A DNA stretch of 22,885 nt, from NCBI GenBank assembly GCA_002811675.1, contig PDIM01000060.1:1-22885 (forward strand). The letters are read 5' to 3'. The notes under the pieces were generated by a model that was given only the letters and a program-made list of their open reading frames with translations, was not told the DNA's origin and did no database searches. The position numbers and the translations under genes are program-made. Source of the DNA: Ichthyosporea sp. XGB-2017a (taxonomy: Eukaryota > Opisthokonta > Ichthyosporea). Shown here piece by piece: positions 10,771 to 20,301 of the stretch; positions within the stretch are counted from its first letter, which is position 1, and every line of letters begins with the position of its first letter.

Positions 10771-13700
10771 ATGGTAAGTGGGGATTTTTGTTTCATTTTT
10801 TGTTAGCAGAGGGGATGAGTGAGTGCAAGGAGGGAGAATGGAGGTGTATTTTTGCTAAGGAAGAGGTGATATCTAACCAATGCCCCTGACGTTGTATTTT
10901 TGTAATGTAGCCTCTTCGATTGGACATCCGCAGGAAGCTTTCGTCGCGATCTGATCGCGTCAAAAGTGTTGATTTACACCCAACGGAGCCATGGATGCTT
11001 GTGTCTCTTTACGATGGAACTGTGCACATTTGGGATTATGAAGCACAGAACATGGTAAGTTTTGTTTTCTGTTGTTTTGTATTGATTTATACGCTTTGAA
11101 GGATTATGGAATTAATATATTTGGGTTCCCAAACTCCAGATCAAAACATTTGAAGTTTCTGAGCTTCCCTGCCGATGTGCTCGTTTTATTCATAGAAAAA
11201 ATTGGGTTATTGCTGGTGCCGACGATCATCACTTGCGCGTGTATAACTACAATACTTTAGAAAAGACTGCCACATTCGAAGCCCACTCCGATTATATTAG
11301 ATGCCTTGCTGTTCATCCTTCGCAGCCGTATGTTATTTCTTCTTCTGATGATATGTTGATTAAATTATGGGACTGGGAGAAGGGCTGGCAGTGCTCCCAA
11401 GTGTATGAGGGGCATACTCATTTTATTATGACCGTGAAATTTAATCCTAAAGATACGAATACGTTTGCTAGTGCATGTATGGATCGAACTGTTAAAGTTT
11501 GGCAGCTTGGTTCCCCTGTCGCTAATTTCACTCTCCAGGGACATGAGAAGGGTGTGAATTACGTGGATTACTTTCAAGGTGGAGATAAACCCCATTTAAT
11601 TAGCAGTGGTGACGACAGAATGGCAAAAATTTGGGATTATCAGTCTAAAACATGTGTTCAAACTTTGGAAGGGCATACACACAATGTAAGTGTTGCTGCC
11701 TTCCATCCTGAGCTTCCTATCATTTTGACCGGGTCCGAAGACGGAACTGTGAGAATTTGGCATTCTACCACGTATAGACTCGAGAACACGTTGAACTACG
11801 GACTTGATCGTGTGTGGTCTCTTGCTTACATGCGTGGCTCGAACATTGTGGCTATAGGGTATGATGAAGGTTCCATTGTGATCAAATTGGGTCGTGATGA
11901 ACCATCCCTTAGTATGGATTCCTCTGGTAAAATTATATTTAGTCGTCACAATGAAATTCAACAGGCGAATGTTAAAACAGTGGGCGATCAAGAGTTTAAG
12001 GACGGTGAGCGCTTGCCTTTGACAACGAAGGAACTCGGAAGTTGCGAAGTGTTTCCTCAAAGTCTTATTCATAACCCAAATGGCCGTTTTGTGTGTGTTT
12101 GTGGTGATGGTGAATACATCATATACACTGCCCTTGCGTGGAGAAATAAGAGTTTTGGCCAGGCTTTGGAGTTCGTTTGGGCAGCTGATGCTGGTGTGTA
12201 TGCTATCCGAGAAAGCTCCTCAAAGATTAAAATCTTTAAGAATTTCAAAGAAAGCCACACTTTGAAGAGGGATTACAGTGCCGAAGGGATTTTTGGTGGT
12301 GTTCTTCTTGGTGTACGTTCTTCAAATACATTAGCATTCTACGATTGGGAGAGCGGTGATCTTATCAGACGTATTGACATTGTTCCCAGGGTGGTCAAGT
12401 GGAGTGACAGTGGTGAAATGGTAGCTATTTGCACTGAAGATTCTTACTTTATTCTACGATTTAGTGCTGATGTGGCCAAGGCTGCCATTGAGAACAAAGA
12501 AGCTGTGAGTGATGAAGGAATTGAAGACACTTTTGAAGTTGTTGGAGAAGTACAAGAGAGTGTTAAGACCTGCTGCTGGGTTGGCGATACTTTTATTTAC
12601 ACAAACGCAGTCAATAGATTGAACTATTACGTCGGAGGAGAGATTGTTACGATTTCTCATTTGGATCGACCTTTGTTTTTGCTAGGATATATTCCTAGAG
12701 ATAACAAAATGTATCTGGCAGATAAAGACTTGAATATTGTAAGCTACTCTTTGGATGTAAGCGTTCTTGAGTACCAAACTGCTATCATGAGAGACGACTT
12801 TGAGACTGCGGATTCTATTTTGCCTTCGATTCCTGATGATCAGCGTAACCGAGTCGCCCGCTTTTTGGAGAAGCAAGGATTTAAAGAACAAGCTTTAGTT
12901 GTTAGCAAAGACTTGGAACATAAATTTGAGCTGGCTGTAGCTCTCGAAAAGCTTGATATTGCGTACAATATTGCTTTGGAAACCCAAAATGACCATAAGT
13001 GGAAGGTTCTTGGGGATAAAGCAATGGAGAACTGGAGATATGGCCTTGCTGAGCAATGTTTGAAAGAAGCTAATGATTTTAGCGGTCTTCTTCTATTCTA
13101 TGCTGCGTGTGGTAAGACTGATGGAATATCAAGTTTGGCAGAAAAGGCTGACAAAGAACAGAAAAACAATATTGCTTTTGTTTGCAACTTTCTTCTCAAC
13201 AATGTTGACGGTTGTCTTGACTTGTTGTGCAAAACTTCAAGATTTCCAGAGGCAGCTTTTATGGCTAGAACATATGCTCCTAGTCGTGTGAGCGACATCG
13301 TCGCTCTTTGGAAAGATAGTTTGGATGATTCAAAAAAGAAAATCGCTACAGCAATAGCGGATCCTACTGAATATGAAAATCTATTCCCTGGGTTTGACCA
13401 GGAGCTTCAGATGGAGATGTCTATGAAGGGGAGTGTAATGAAGGATGAGCGCGAGAGGGAGAGCTTGCCAAAGGAAATGCCAGCCGCATTAAGCAATGAT
13501 TTGCAATCCATGAACTTAAACGACGATGTACCCGAGCCTAAAATATTTTCAGATAGTAGTTCAAAACCAGCTACTACTGAGGTTCCTGCTCCATCAGAAC
13601 CTGCCCCTTTGCTTGATTTTGAACCAGAGCCCCAGCCGGAAAAATCTACCGAAGCTTTTAGTCCGCCTGCAAAAGAGCCCCTTATTGATTTTGGAGATTT

Positions 13701-13866
13701 TGGAGGAGACGAACCGGCCGCCCCAGCAACAGCTCAGCGAGAACATTTAGATTCTGAAGAGCTTGATATTGATGCAGAGTTGGCTGCCATGGATAAAGAT
13801 GGTGCGACAACAGCTGATTTTGATGTTGACTTTGGTGATGATGACGATGAAGATGGGTGGAATTAA
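10771..13866 (+). CDS. COPB2: Coatomer subunit beta' (beta'-COP)
   Basis: Three coding exons: 10771-10773 (the ATG alone), 10911-11054 and 11140-13866, with phase-0 introns of 137 and 85 nt (ATG|GTAAGT ... AATGTAG|CCT; AACATG|GTAAGT ... ACTCCAG|ATC). The product is 957 aa (human about 906). Beta'-COP is a COPI coat subunit that forms the cage with alpha-COP and binds dilysine cargo tails for Golgi-to-ER retrieval. The spliced N-terminus [11 protein letters not shown], then [17 protein letters not shown], is nearly identical to known beta'-COP. Seven WD40 repeats form the first propeller (about 1-300; for example [10 protein letters not shown] and [10 protein letters not shown]), a second propeller follows (about 310-600), then the alpha-solenoid with [12 protein letters not shown] and [11 protein letters not shown]. 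The tail after the solenoid is unusual: proline-rich and acidic, with LLDF (873-876), [11 protein letters not shown] (897-907) and a terminal DEDGWN. The first long open frame in exon 3 starts at a non-ATG codon, which confirms that upstream exons are needed. Confidence 0.98.
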
Positions 13867-13949
13867 GTATGTATTCGAATTTTCGCCCTCTGCTGGATGT
13901 GGCCTATGAACAAGAAAACATACTTTCCATATATAATAGTATCGCAGCG

Positions 13950-13962
13950 TTTATTGAATAAA
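13950..13962. terminator. Overlapping bidirectional poly(A) signal (COPB2 / MOGS)
   Basis: The sequence TTTATTGAATAAA gives AATAAA on the plus strand (13957-13962, 91 nt after the COPB2 stop) and AATAAA on the minus strand (13955-13950, 34 nt after the MOGS stop). The two stop codons are only 122 bp apart, so the two 3'-UTRs should overlap. Confidence 0.7.
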
Positions 13963-13988
13963 ACAATATGTAACAACTATTATCTCTG

Positions 13989-16900
13989 CTAATATTGTTC
14001 GGCCATTATGAGCAATACCAAAGCTGACCATCCCGTGAACGGAAATGTTCCTTGGCCTTTTCCTCCTTTTCTGGATTCACCCTCCCGAGCTTCGTTCTCG
14101 CCATCGTTATATTGTTCCCAAATATACCCAGTTTTCATGAACTGATCATATATGTTACGGACAACGTTAATTCTCAGTCTTTTGTAAATCTCGAAGCAAA
14201 GGGCTTTGTTCTGCGATGCTTGAGAGCTTTCCTTTTCACTCAGACCTTTAACATCCACTACCGCAGCTCCGTAGTGATGCAAAGCCGACAAGGTTAAATA
14301 ATTAATATTGATCCAAATAGGTCCTCTCCAATATGGCTTGTCGTGTTCGGTATTTCTCTTCATATAAATAGAGCTTGTTGTCGAAAGAGAGCGAAGTCCA
14401 TATTCTGTCCACAACAGCTCGGTGTCAGTCAATTTACCCAGCAGTATGCTAAGCTCTTGAGAATGCAAAGGCAAAATCTACAAAAACAATGACAAATTCT
14501 TTTTCAGAAAAGCGATTTTCTTAGAAAAATGAAATATCGAAGAAATATTAACAAACCTTTACGATCAGAGGAAACAAGCTAACATAGCCAAAATGATCAA
14601 CAAATTCTGCAACAACTTTCTTCTTCGGAAGACCCTTTTTCACTGATGAAACACGCCTCATCTGTCCACTACGGTCCCTCATCAGTTTAACTTCCATTGT
14701 ATTGTCACCAAAGTCTGAGTACTGGCCTAGCTCACTCGCCCAATGCATCTTGTTGAGAGTCTCCATATCAAACATTCGTTTTCTAAGCTCGTCATACTTC
14801 TCATACGGCTCCCCAACGGCATGTCCTTCAACAAACAAATTATAAGTAAAACTGAGCCAAATGCTTCCAATATTAGACCAAAAACTCACCTATTTTACTC
14901 AGAATGTCGCTCATAAGTGCAATCCAACAATATAGGTCCACGTGACGTTCGTTGTTTCCAGGGTGAGATGCTCTCGGATAATCATCCAGGCCACTTGTAA
15001 GTGTTTTTGCATTCAGTTCTTTCGAATGGCGATCCCGACCATGCCAGCGAAAAGCAAATTGTGTACCGCCTGCTTGAGTTTCTAAATACCAATCAGCCCA
15101 CTTTACAAGCCGAGGCCAAATACGTCGAAGGAATTGAACATCTTTTTTGAACTCAATCAGCTGATCTTCAGTGGCACTTTCGCTTGGTTTAGCTGAAAAT
15201 GATATATCTTCTTCATATGTGGGATCGACATTTGCACCAAAAAGGAACTGCTTGACAACTTTAAAAACATTCCAGGTACCCGGGGCCTCATTATTCCCCG
15301 CAAGTTCAATACTCACATCAAACTCGTTAATAAAAGATTGAACTCTATTCACAATCCTTTCAATGACCATTAAAAAGGTAGGAGGGTTTGCATTACTAGT
15401 GTTTTGAATGATAAATTCATTAGGAACTCGAGATCTGGCTTCAGGGCCTTTTGTTGTACAAAGCATTAGTTAGAAAACGAATCATACGCTTTAAGCAATT
15501 TATGCAAACGATATTGAATGAAAAAAAAACTTACCCAATATTTGCTCTCTGGCTATCCATCCCTGGTTATTCATGAGGTCAAACCAATGTGAAATAATGC
15601 TGCGAGAGAGTGTGCTGTCCCACGAATCAATTTGCAGAAGATGGAACCCTTCATCCCACATAAATCCACGCGGAAAAAAGGACCTCGATGGCACACCAGT
15701 GTATAGAGGTGCCGCTAAATTTGGTACAGGACTCTTGCGGCCATTGCGGCTAAGCAAATCGGACATTATCCAGCTTTCCCCGTAAAAATATCCAATTCCA
15801 CCTACCATATTACTTAAGGCATACTTCGAAAACTTATCAAGACCTTTGCCGGCTTTTAGTATTTCCCCTAGTTTGTCATTCTTCAGCTCTAGATTAAATC
15901 TGGAACGAAACATTTTATCAAAAGAATCTTCTTTTTGCCCAATTAACGTAGAAAACCCATCGTTTTCCATGATTGCTTTCTTTCGCTCTTCAACTTCGAA
16001 CAGTTGGCCGACAGATGTTTTCGGGAAAAAATCATACGAACTGCTGGGAGCCCTTACCTTAGACTCTTCCATACTATATGAAATGGGCCTTCCAGAATCC
16101 AAACTAAAGAAATAAAAGTCAAGCTCAACGGGTAGTCGAACAATAAACTGGACAGCAAAAAAAGTGGGTTCACTGTCACACAAGTCTGGTAAACGAGCCA
16201 TGGCATCGTGATTTCCTCTTACACCTCTACTTAAATGCATTTCCACTATTGTCTTTGCGTCGAAAAACCCTCCTGGATGGACTTTCTTGTTGATTCCGAG
16301 GTAGTGGATGTCCTTCACAATACCCTTTAGTTTGGTTGAAGAGGCCAAAAGTAGCTCAAAGTCACCCAATTCTTCAGTGTGCCCCGAAACAGACGTTGGT
16401 ACTCCTCCCCGAAAGAAACCATCATTGCGAAACTGATGTTTGGCTTGAACTCGTTGGTCGAAGTATGGGTTGTCGTCAAATGTCACTTTGGTCCTTAAAG
16501 TTTGATATTCCGGATTCGATTTCATACCTTCCACTACAAAAGATTCCTTACCCTCATTCTCCATATACACGAACAAAGAAACAAACTTGTTTTTTTCATT
16601 TGAATCGGGTAAGCTTTCAGAGCGCATACGCACAAACCAATCATTCAAATTTCTTGAGTCATGCTCGACCCCTTGTTTGGTAAACACATTTTCAATGAAA
16701 AAATCAGAATCTTCCACATAGTGTTTACCATAATCAACACCGTTGTGCTTCGACCAGCCATACGTCTTCAAGCCGTCTTCGTGTTTACATGCGTGTCGGA
16801 GTTGGCTATGACCTTGCTCCTGAAATACATGATGGTCTAGCCACATAGTTCCGAAAAGCAATGAGGATGGCAGGCGAGGACGTATACCAAAGTAAAGCTG

Positions 16901-17209
16901 TGGGCGATAGGTTCCCCACATAAATTTCGTCTTGTGCGCGTGGTCTCGAAACTCAGGCAAATCTCTAAGCAAAGGTGTACTTTCAAGGGGGGTAATCATA
17001 TCATAAAGCTCCTTCTCCAGAGGGTTCTGGGGCTTGAAAAGGAACAGTGCCAGCGCTACCACAACAGCAAGAGCAGGAATGATCCACAAAGAGAAGTTGC
17101 TGAACACCATGGCTCCCCCATTCCTATTGGATTGCTTCTTCAGCTCCTTCTTGGACAAACCACTATTCTTACTCATATCTCTCCCTCCGACAGACTGCTT
17201 TCCGGCCAT
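13989..17209 (-). CDS. MOGS: Mannosyl-oligosaccharide glucosidase (ER alpha-glucosidase I, GH63)
   Basis: Four exons: 17209-15535, 15447-14890, 14825-14557 and 14477-13989, with introns of 87, 64 and 79 nt, encode 996 aa (human 837). The enzyme removes the terminal alpha-1,2-glucose from Glc3Man9GlcNAc2 in the ER lumen, the first trimming step after N-glycan transfer. It has a short basic cytosolic N-terminus and one membrane anchor (about 38-58), giving the expected type II topology. The GH63 N-domain shows YRPQLYFGIRPR and HACKHEDGLKTYGW. The catalytic domain shows FFPRGFMWDEGFH (511-523), GWIAREQILG across intron 1, SGLDDYPRASHP, YWRGPIWININY (883-894) and TGYIWEQYNDG (950-960). By family knowledge the catalytic acid and base are an Asp and a Glu; D519 and E955 are my candidates. 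The splice junctions restore conserved blocks exactly (ILG|PEARSRVP; LIVK|ILPLHSQEL). It is convergent with COPB2. Confidence 0.96.
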
Positions 17210-17397
17210 TCTTTCCTTTCAAAATCAACACCTCCGAAGCCCCAACAAAACTTCAAAACGAAACCATTAACACAACAACGAGAGCGGAACAACCAAAACA
17301 AACACCCAAACAAAAAGGCGGCGTCACTATAGTACAGTCTCTAGTAGAGCATTAAGGATAAGGGTTCCCTCTGTGTTTCAGTGCATAATTATTTGCT

Positions 17398-17403
17398 TTT
17401 ATT
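17398..17403 (-). terminator. Poly(A) signal AATAAA (minus), dehydrogenase gene
   Basis: TTTATT on the plus strand reads AATAAA on the minus strand, 23 nt after the dehydrogenase stop. It lies in the 217-bp spacer (17210-17426) that must also hold the MOGS promoter. Confidence 0.5.
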
Positions 17404-17426
17404 CACCCTTCCAACCACTTTACTGA

Positions 17427-18403
17427 CTACTTTCTCCCGTCAGCACCCTTAGTACGGCCAAGAGACTCAACAACGTTCTTGTTCTTGTTGAAATAATGGT
17501 AATTTGAGGCTTGATTGGTGGACATCATAACAAGGCTGGATATCTGAACACGAGAAGGGCGAGTTACGATGAAGGCGACTGTTTCTCCTACGTCCTGTGA
17601 TGTCAAAAAGGTTTTACCTCCTTCCTGAAATACTTTTTGAGCTTGTGCCTTTTTTTCTTCAAGAGTACCAGTGTATCTGTGATATTGAATCTCTGATTCA
17701 ACCCCACCAGGATGCAAACAACACACCCTCACGTTGGTATTGACCAATTCCATTCTAAGAGACTCGGTCATCTGCATAATGCCAGCCTTTGTAAGCGCGT
17801 AGATGGACCCACCAGCATATGGATTTATCGCACTAGTAGATCCTATGCTAAGGATAGAGCTGCCAGTTAGAGGAAAATTACGGAACGTGAAAAAGCAAAA
17901 CGAAATAATAAAGTAAAACGTTTGTAAACAATTAGTAAACATAGACGATGACTTAAAGAACAAAAAGGAAAGTACTAGCTCTATACTTACCCAGAATCTC
18001 TCTCCCTCATTTTTGGAAGAATGAGCTTAATCATGTAAAGACACCCTTTGACGTTCACATTAATCATTCTGTCATACTCTTCCACCTCAAAATCTTCAGT
18101 CGAAGGATAGTCTCCAATAACAGTTCCTGCGTTATTAATCAGAACGTCAATGGGTCCCATATCTTCTGGAATGCTCTCAATTCCTTTAGAGAGCGCATCA
18201 TAGTCCGAAACATCAGCAACCACACAGTGAACTTTGATTTTATCGTCAAGAGCCAAAATAGCAGTTTTTAGCTCTGCTAGTCTATCTTGACGACGAGCAA
18301 CGGCAACAATGTTGAATCCGCTCTTAGCCAGCTCAATAGCACATGCATAACCAATGCCACTACTAGCCCCAGTAACAACAGCCGAAAGATTACGAAGCAT
18401 CAT
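17427..18403 (-). CDS. Short-chain dehydrogenase/reductase, YdfG/TMA29-like
   Basis: Two exons, 18403-17991 and 17859-17427, with a 131-nt phase-2 intron (TCTGG|GTAAGT ... CTAACTGGCAG|C), encode 281 aa, typical of classical SDRs. The Rossmann motif TGASSGIG (11-18), NNAG (90-93), and the catalytic residues N117, S145, Y158 and K162 (YALTK) are all present. RR at 37-38 after the second strand suggests NADP(H) preference. GSTSAINPYAGGSIYALTKA and a later LVMMSTNQ resemble bacterial YdfG and yeast Tma29, which oxidise 3-hydroxy acids, including L-serine and L-allo-threonine; the true substrate here is unknown. There is no signal peptide, so it is probably cytosolic. Start: an upstream in-frame GTG at 18418 was ignored; two consecutive ATGs (18403 and 18400) are available and the first was chosen. 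A CCAAT-rich 11-bp array lies 20 bp upstream. Confidence 0.93.
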
Positions 18404-18422
18404 TAATAATCCGTACACAGAG

Positions 18423-18477
18423 ATCCAATACTAATCCAATACCAATCCAATACCAATCCAATACTAATCCAACAACC
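18423..18477. repeat. 11-bp tandem array ATCCAATACYA, five units, CCAAT in four
   Basis: Units begin at 18423, 18434, 18445, 18456 and 18467. The first four read ATCCAATACTA or ATCCAATACCA; the fifth (ATCCAACAACC) is degenerate. Each intact unit carries CCAAT on the plus strand. The array ends 20 bp before the dehydrogenase start codon on the minus strand and 13 bp before a small plus-strand ORF, so it sits in a promoter or 5' leader. Confidence 0.9.
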
Positions 18478-18489
18478 TATTAACCCAAA

Positions 18490-18585
18490 ATGACTGGCCC
18501 AGACGTAGCAAAACTAAAACTCAGCCTCCTCCACTGCACCATCTATGATCTACAACGCTCAGATTTTGATCAGCTGACTATGTAA
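18490..18585 (+). other. Small ORF, possible first exon of a lost or truncated gene
   Basis: An ATG-initiated frame of 31 codons plus TAA lies divergent from the dehydrogenase. The peptide begins MTGPDVAKLKLSLLHCTIYD, looks amphipathic and protein-like rather than low-complexity, and I do not recognise it. A weak donor GTAATT at 18582 could splice it to an exon elsewhere, but no plausible partner exon is seen downstream. The following stretch 18586-18871 holds no recognisable gene; it has AT-rich TATATAG-type sequence and hydrophobic short frames only. Confidence 0.2.
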
Positions 18586-18871
18586 TTGAGTCAATTTGCC
18601 CTACGCGGAACACCGAATGAAAACTCCGGCATGGGATTAAAAGGGGGTCACACCTGCCTTTATATAGTATTATTGCTGGTAACAATTATACCATATATAG
18701 TATGTTCGATGAATTATTGCTATGTTGATTGGCTTATTATTTTCAAATACGACAAATTAAGATATACTTGAAAGGATGGATTGCGTGGCCAGAATTCCAC
18801 AAACATGTAAGGAACCAGGAGTCAAAACGAAGGATAACTAAATGTAACACATACGGACTGACCTGCAATAA

Positions 18872-19741
18872 TCCCCTTCTATTATCCTCATATTATTCTT
18901 ACATTATGCCGCAGCGCGCCCAAAGGATTTGAGACCAGAGTCAATAGAAGGAGTTACACAAAAAGAATTCCTATATGTCGAAAAAATGCATTCGTGAGGT
19001 CGAACGCCTTTCAAACCTGGGGGCATGAAACATGATCAAAGCAGTGAGGGAAGGAATTGACCCTGGGCAAACAAAGAAACTTTGAATAAAGCCAAGGGTA
19101 ATAATACTTTGAAAGAGCTGCTAAAAGATCAAAGGAAGATTTTCCTTTTCAAATCCTTCAACAGACGTACGGGGCAATTGACTAGGCTTTTGAAGGAAGA
19201 TTGGAAAAAATTAGTAGCTAAAAAAATAGTAAAGGAATCATTTGCATTTGCATCTTGAAGTAGGAACTGGTTGCCTTGCCACAGACGTTTACGTCCTGTT
19301 ACTCATGATATGCAATATATTCGAGGAAATATATTAAGAATCATATTGGTCATATTCCCGCAAGGGAATATGCGTAGGAAAAATTATTACTTCGGCTCAC
19401 CGCTTCATGAGCGAAGCGAATATTTTCTCTCATCAGCAGCTGATCAGTCCATAGTTGCAGGTGCTTGACTGCGGGCTGCGTCGAAGGCGGGAGCGCAAGA
19501 ATTAGCAATTCAAGCACAATTATTTTTGTGGGTGGGGTTAGGGGATTGGAGTTTTAGTATAGATCCTCGAAAAAACGACGTGACTTCGCTCTGATCTGGC
19601 AAGGGTTGTCCTTGCTTCGCTTTATTTATGCGTACAAAATCATGAGTACGTCTATTTGCCAATAAATCGAGGACATATATGGAAATTTTACAAATGTTAT
19701 TTTTTTATTTATTTATTTTATTTATTTTTTATTTTTTTTAG
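18872..19741 (+). pseudogene. 290-codon frame open only if TGA is sense (possible organelle-derived ORF)
   Basis: Reading from the codon after TAA 18869-18871 to TAG 19739-19741 there is no TAA or TAG, while six TGA codons occur in frame (18995, 19058, 19256, 19466, 19592, 19643). In many mitochondria TGA encodes Trp. Read that way the product is basic in its first two thirds (KETLNKAKGNNTLKELLKD; LLKEDWKKLVAKKIVKE), with DMQYIRGNILRIILVIFPQG further on, and ends in a low-complexity AT tract. I recognise no family. Under the standard code it is broken into fragments and cannot be a nuclear gene. It may be nuclear-integrated mitochondrial or plasmid DNA, or an open frame by chance. Confidence 0.35.
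19351..19372. repeat. Perfect 9-bp hairpin with GCAA tetraloop
   Basis: Stem CATATTCCC (19351-19359) pairs perfectly with GGGAATATG (19364-19372) around GCAA, a GNRA-type loop when read as plus-strand RNA. A second hairpin follows at 19401-19418 (CGCTTC, 6-nt loop, GAAGCG). Such compact hairpins are frequent in organelle intergenic DNA. Confidence 0.75.
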
Positions 19742-20110
19742 TAATAATTATTATTTATATTTTTTATATCATTTATAATTATAAGTTATGTAATTGATAT
19801 TGATAAGTAACAAGACTCTAGGCTCGGGCACCGCAGCGCCTTATAGCTGCAGACTTAGAACTTTTATTAAAGTGATAAACGAGAATTATATTATCACACC
19901 TTATAATTATAATATAGCGCCTGTTTATTATTTCTAAAATTTATAAACAAGCGCAATATTTATTTTATAGAATTATTATATTAATAATAGGAAATTTTTG
20001 TTTATATTTTTACGAGCAAATAATATTTATTTTAATATATTATAAAGTGTTATTATTTACAATTATATTTCCTAAACAAATGATATCACTTATACATGAG
20101 TACTAATAAT
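19742..20110. other. Very AT-rich tract with inverted repeats, no gene
   Basis: Apart from one GC-rich patch (about 19813-19855, containing GCAGC...GCTGC), this stretch is nearly all A and T. Two inverted repeats stand out: GTGATAA 19872-19878 with TTATCAC 19891-19897, and GCGCCTGTTTAT 19917-19928 with ATAAACAAGCGC 19943-19954, where 11 of 12 positions pair (all 12 as minus-strand RNA counting a G-U pair). I find no tRNA, rRNA or ORF here. The composition contrasts sharply with the housekeeping genes to the left. Confidence 0.7.
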
Positions 20111-20148
20111 AGAGACGTACTTAGAATACTAGACGACGACGTACAAAC

Positions 20149-20156
20149 ATATAAAA
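20149..20156 (+). promoter_or_regulatory. Possible TATA box (ATATAAAA) of the first proline-rich gene
   Basis: ATATAAAA lies 145 bp before the ATG at 20302, after the AT-rich tract gives way to mixed sequence. Position is compatible with a promoter if the leader is about 110-120 nt. AT-rich surroundings make chance matches likely. Confidence 0.3.
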
Positions 20157-20301
20157 CTATAATGTAAGTTCGGGTCAAAGAGATCGACACTTTCGAATAG
20201 ATTTTGATGCAGTCAGAAATTGATTTCAAATACGGGCTGATCATACATTAATATTTTAGTTAGTATCTCTGTGGCATACTCGCTTCTAGCCGACCGGAAT
20301 C

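Noticed and set aside
11596..12072. Minus-strand 158-codon frame inside COPB2
   Set aside because: It lies opposite strongly conserved beta'-COP coding sequence and has no recognisable protein features.
18590..20110. tRNA, rRNA, group II intron domain V or CRISPR array in the gene-poor stretch
   Set aside because: I looked for T-loop (GGTTCRA) and domain V-like sequences and regular spaced repeats and found none convincing.
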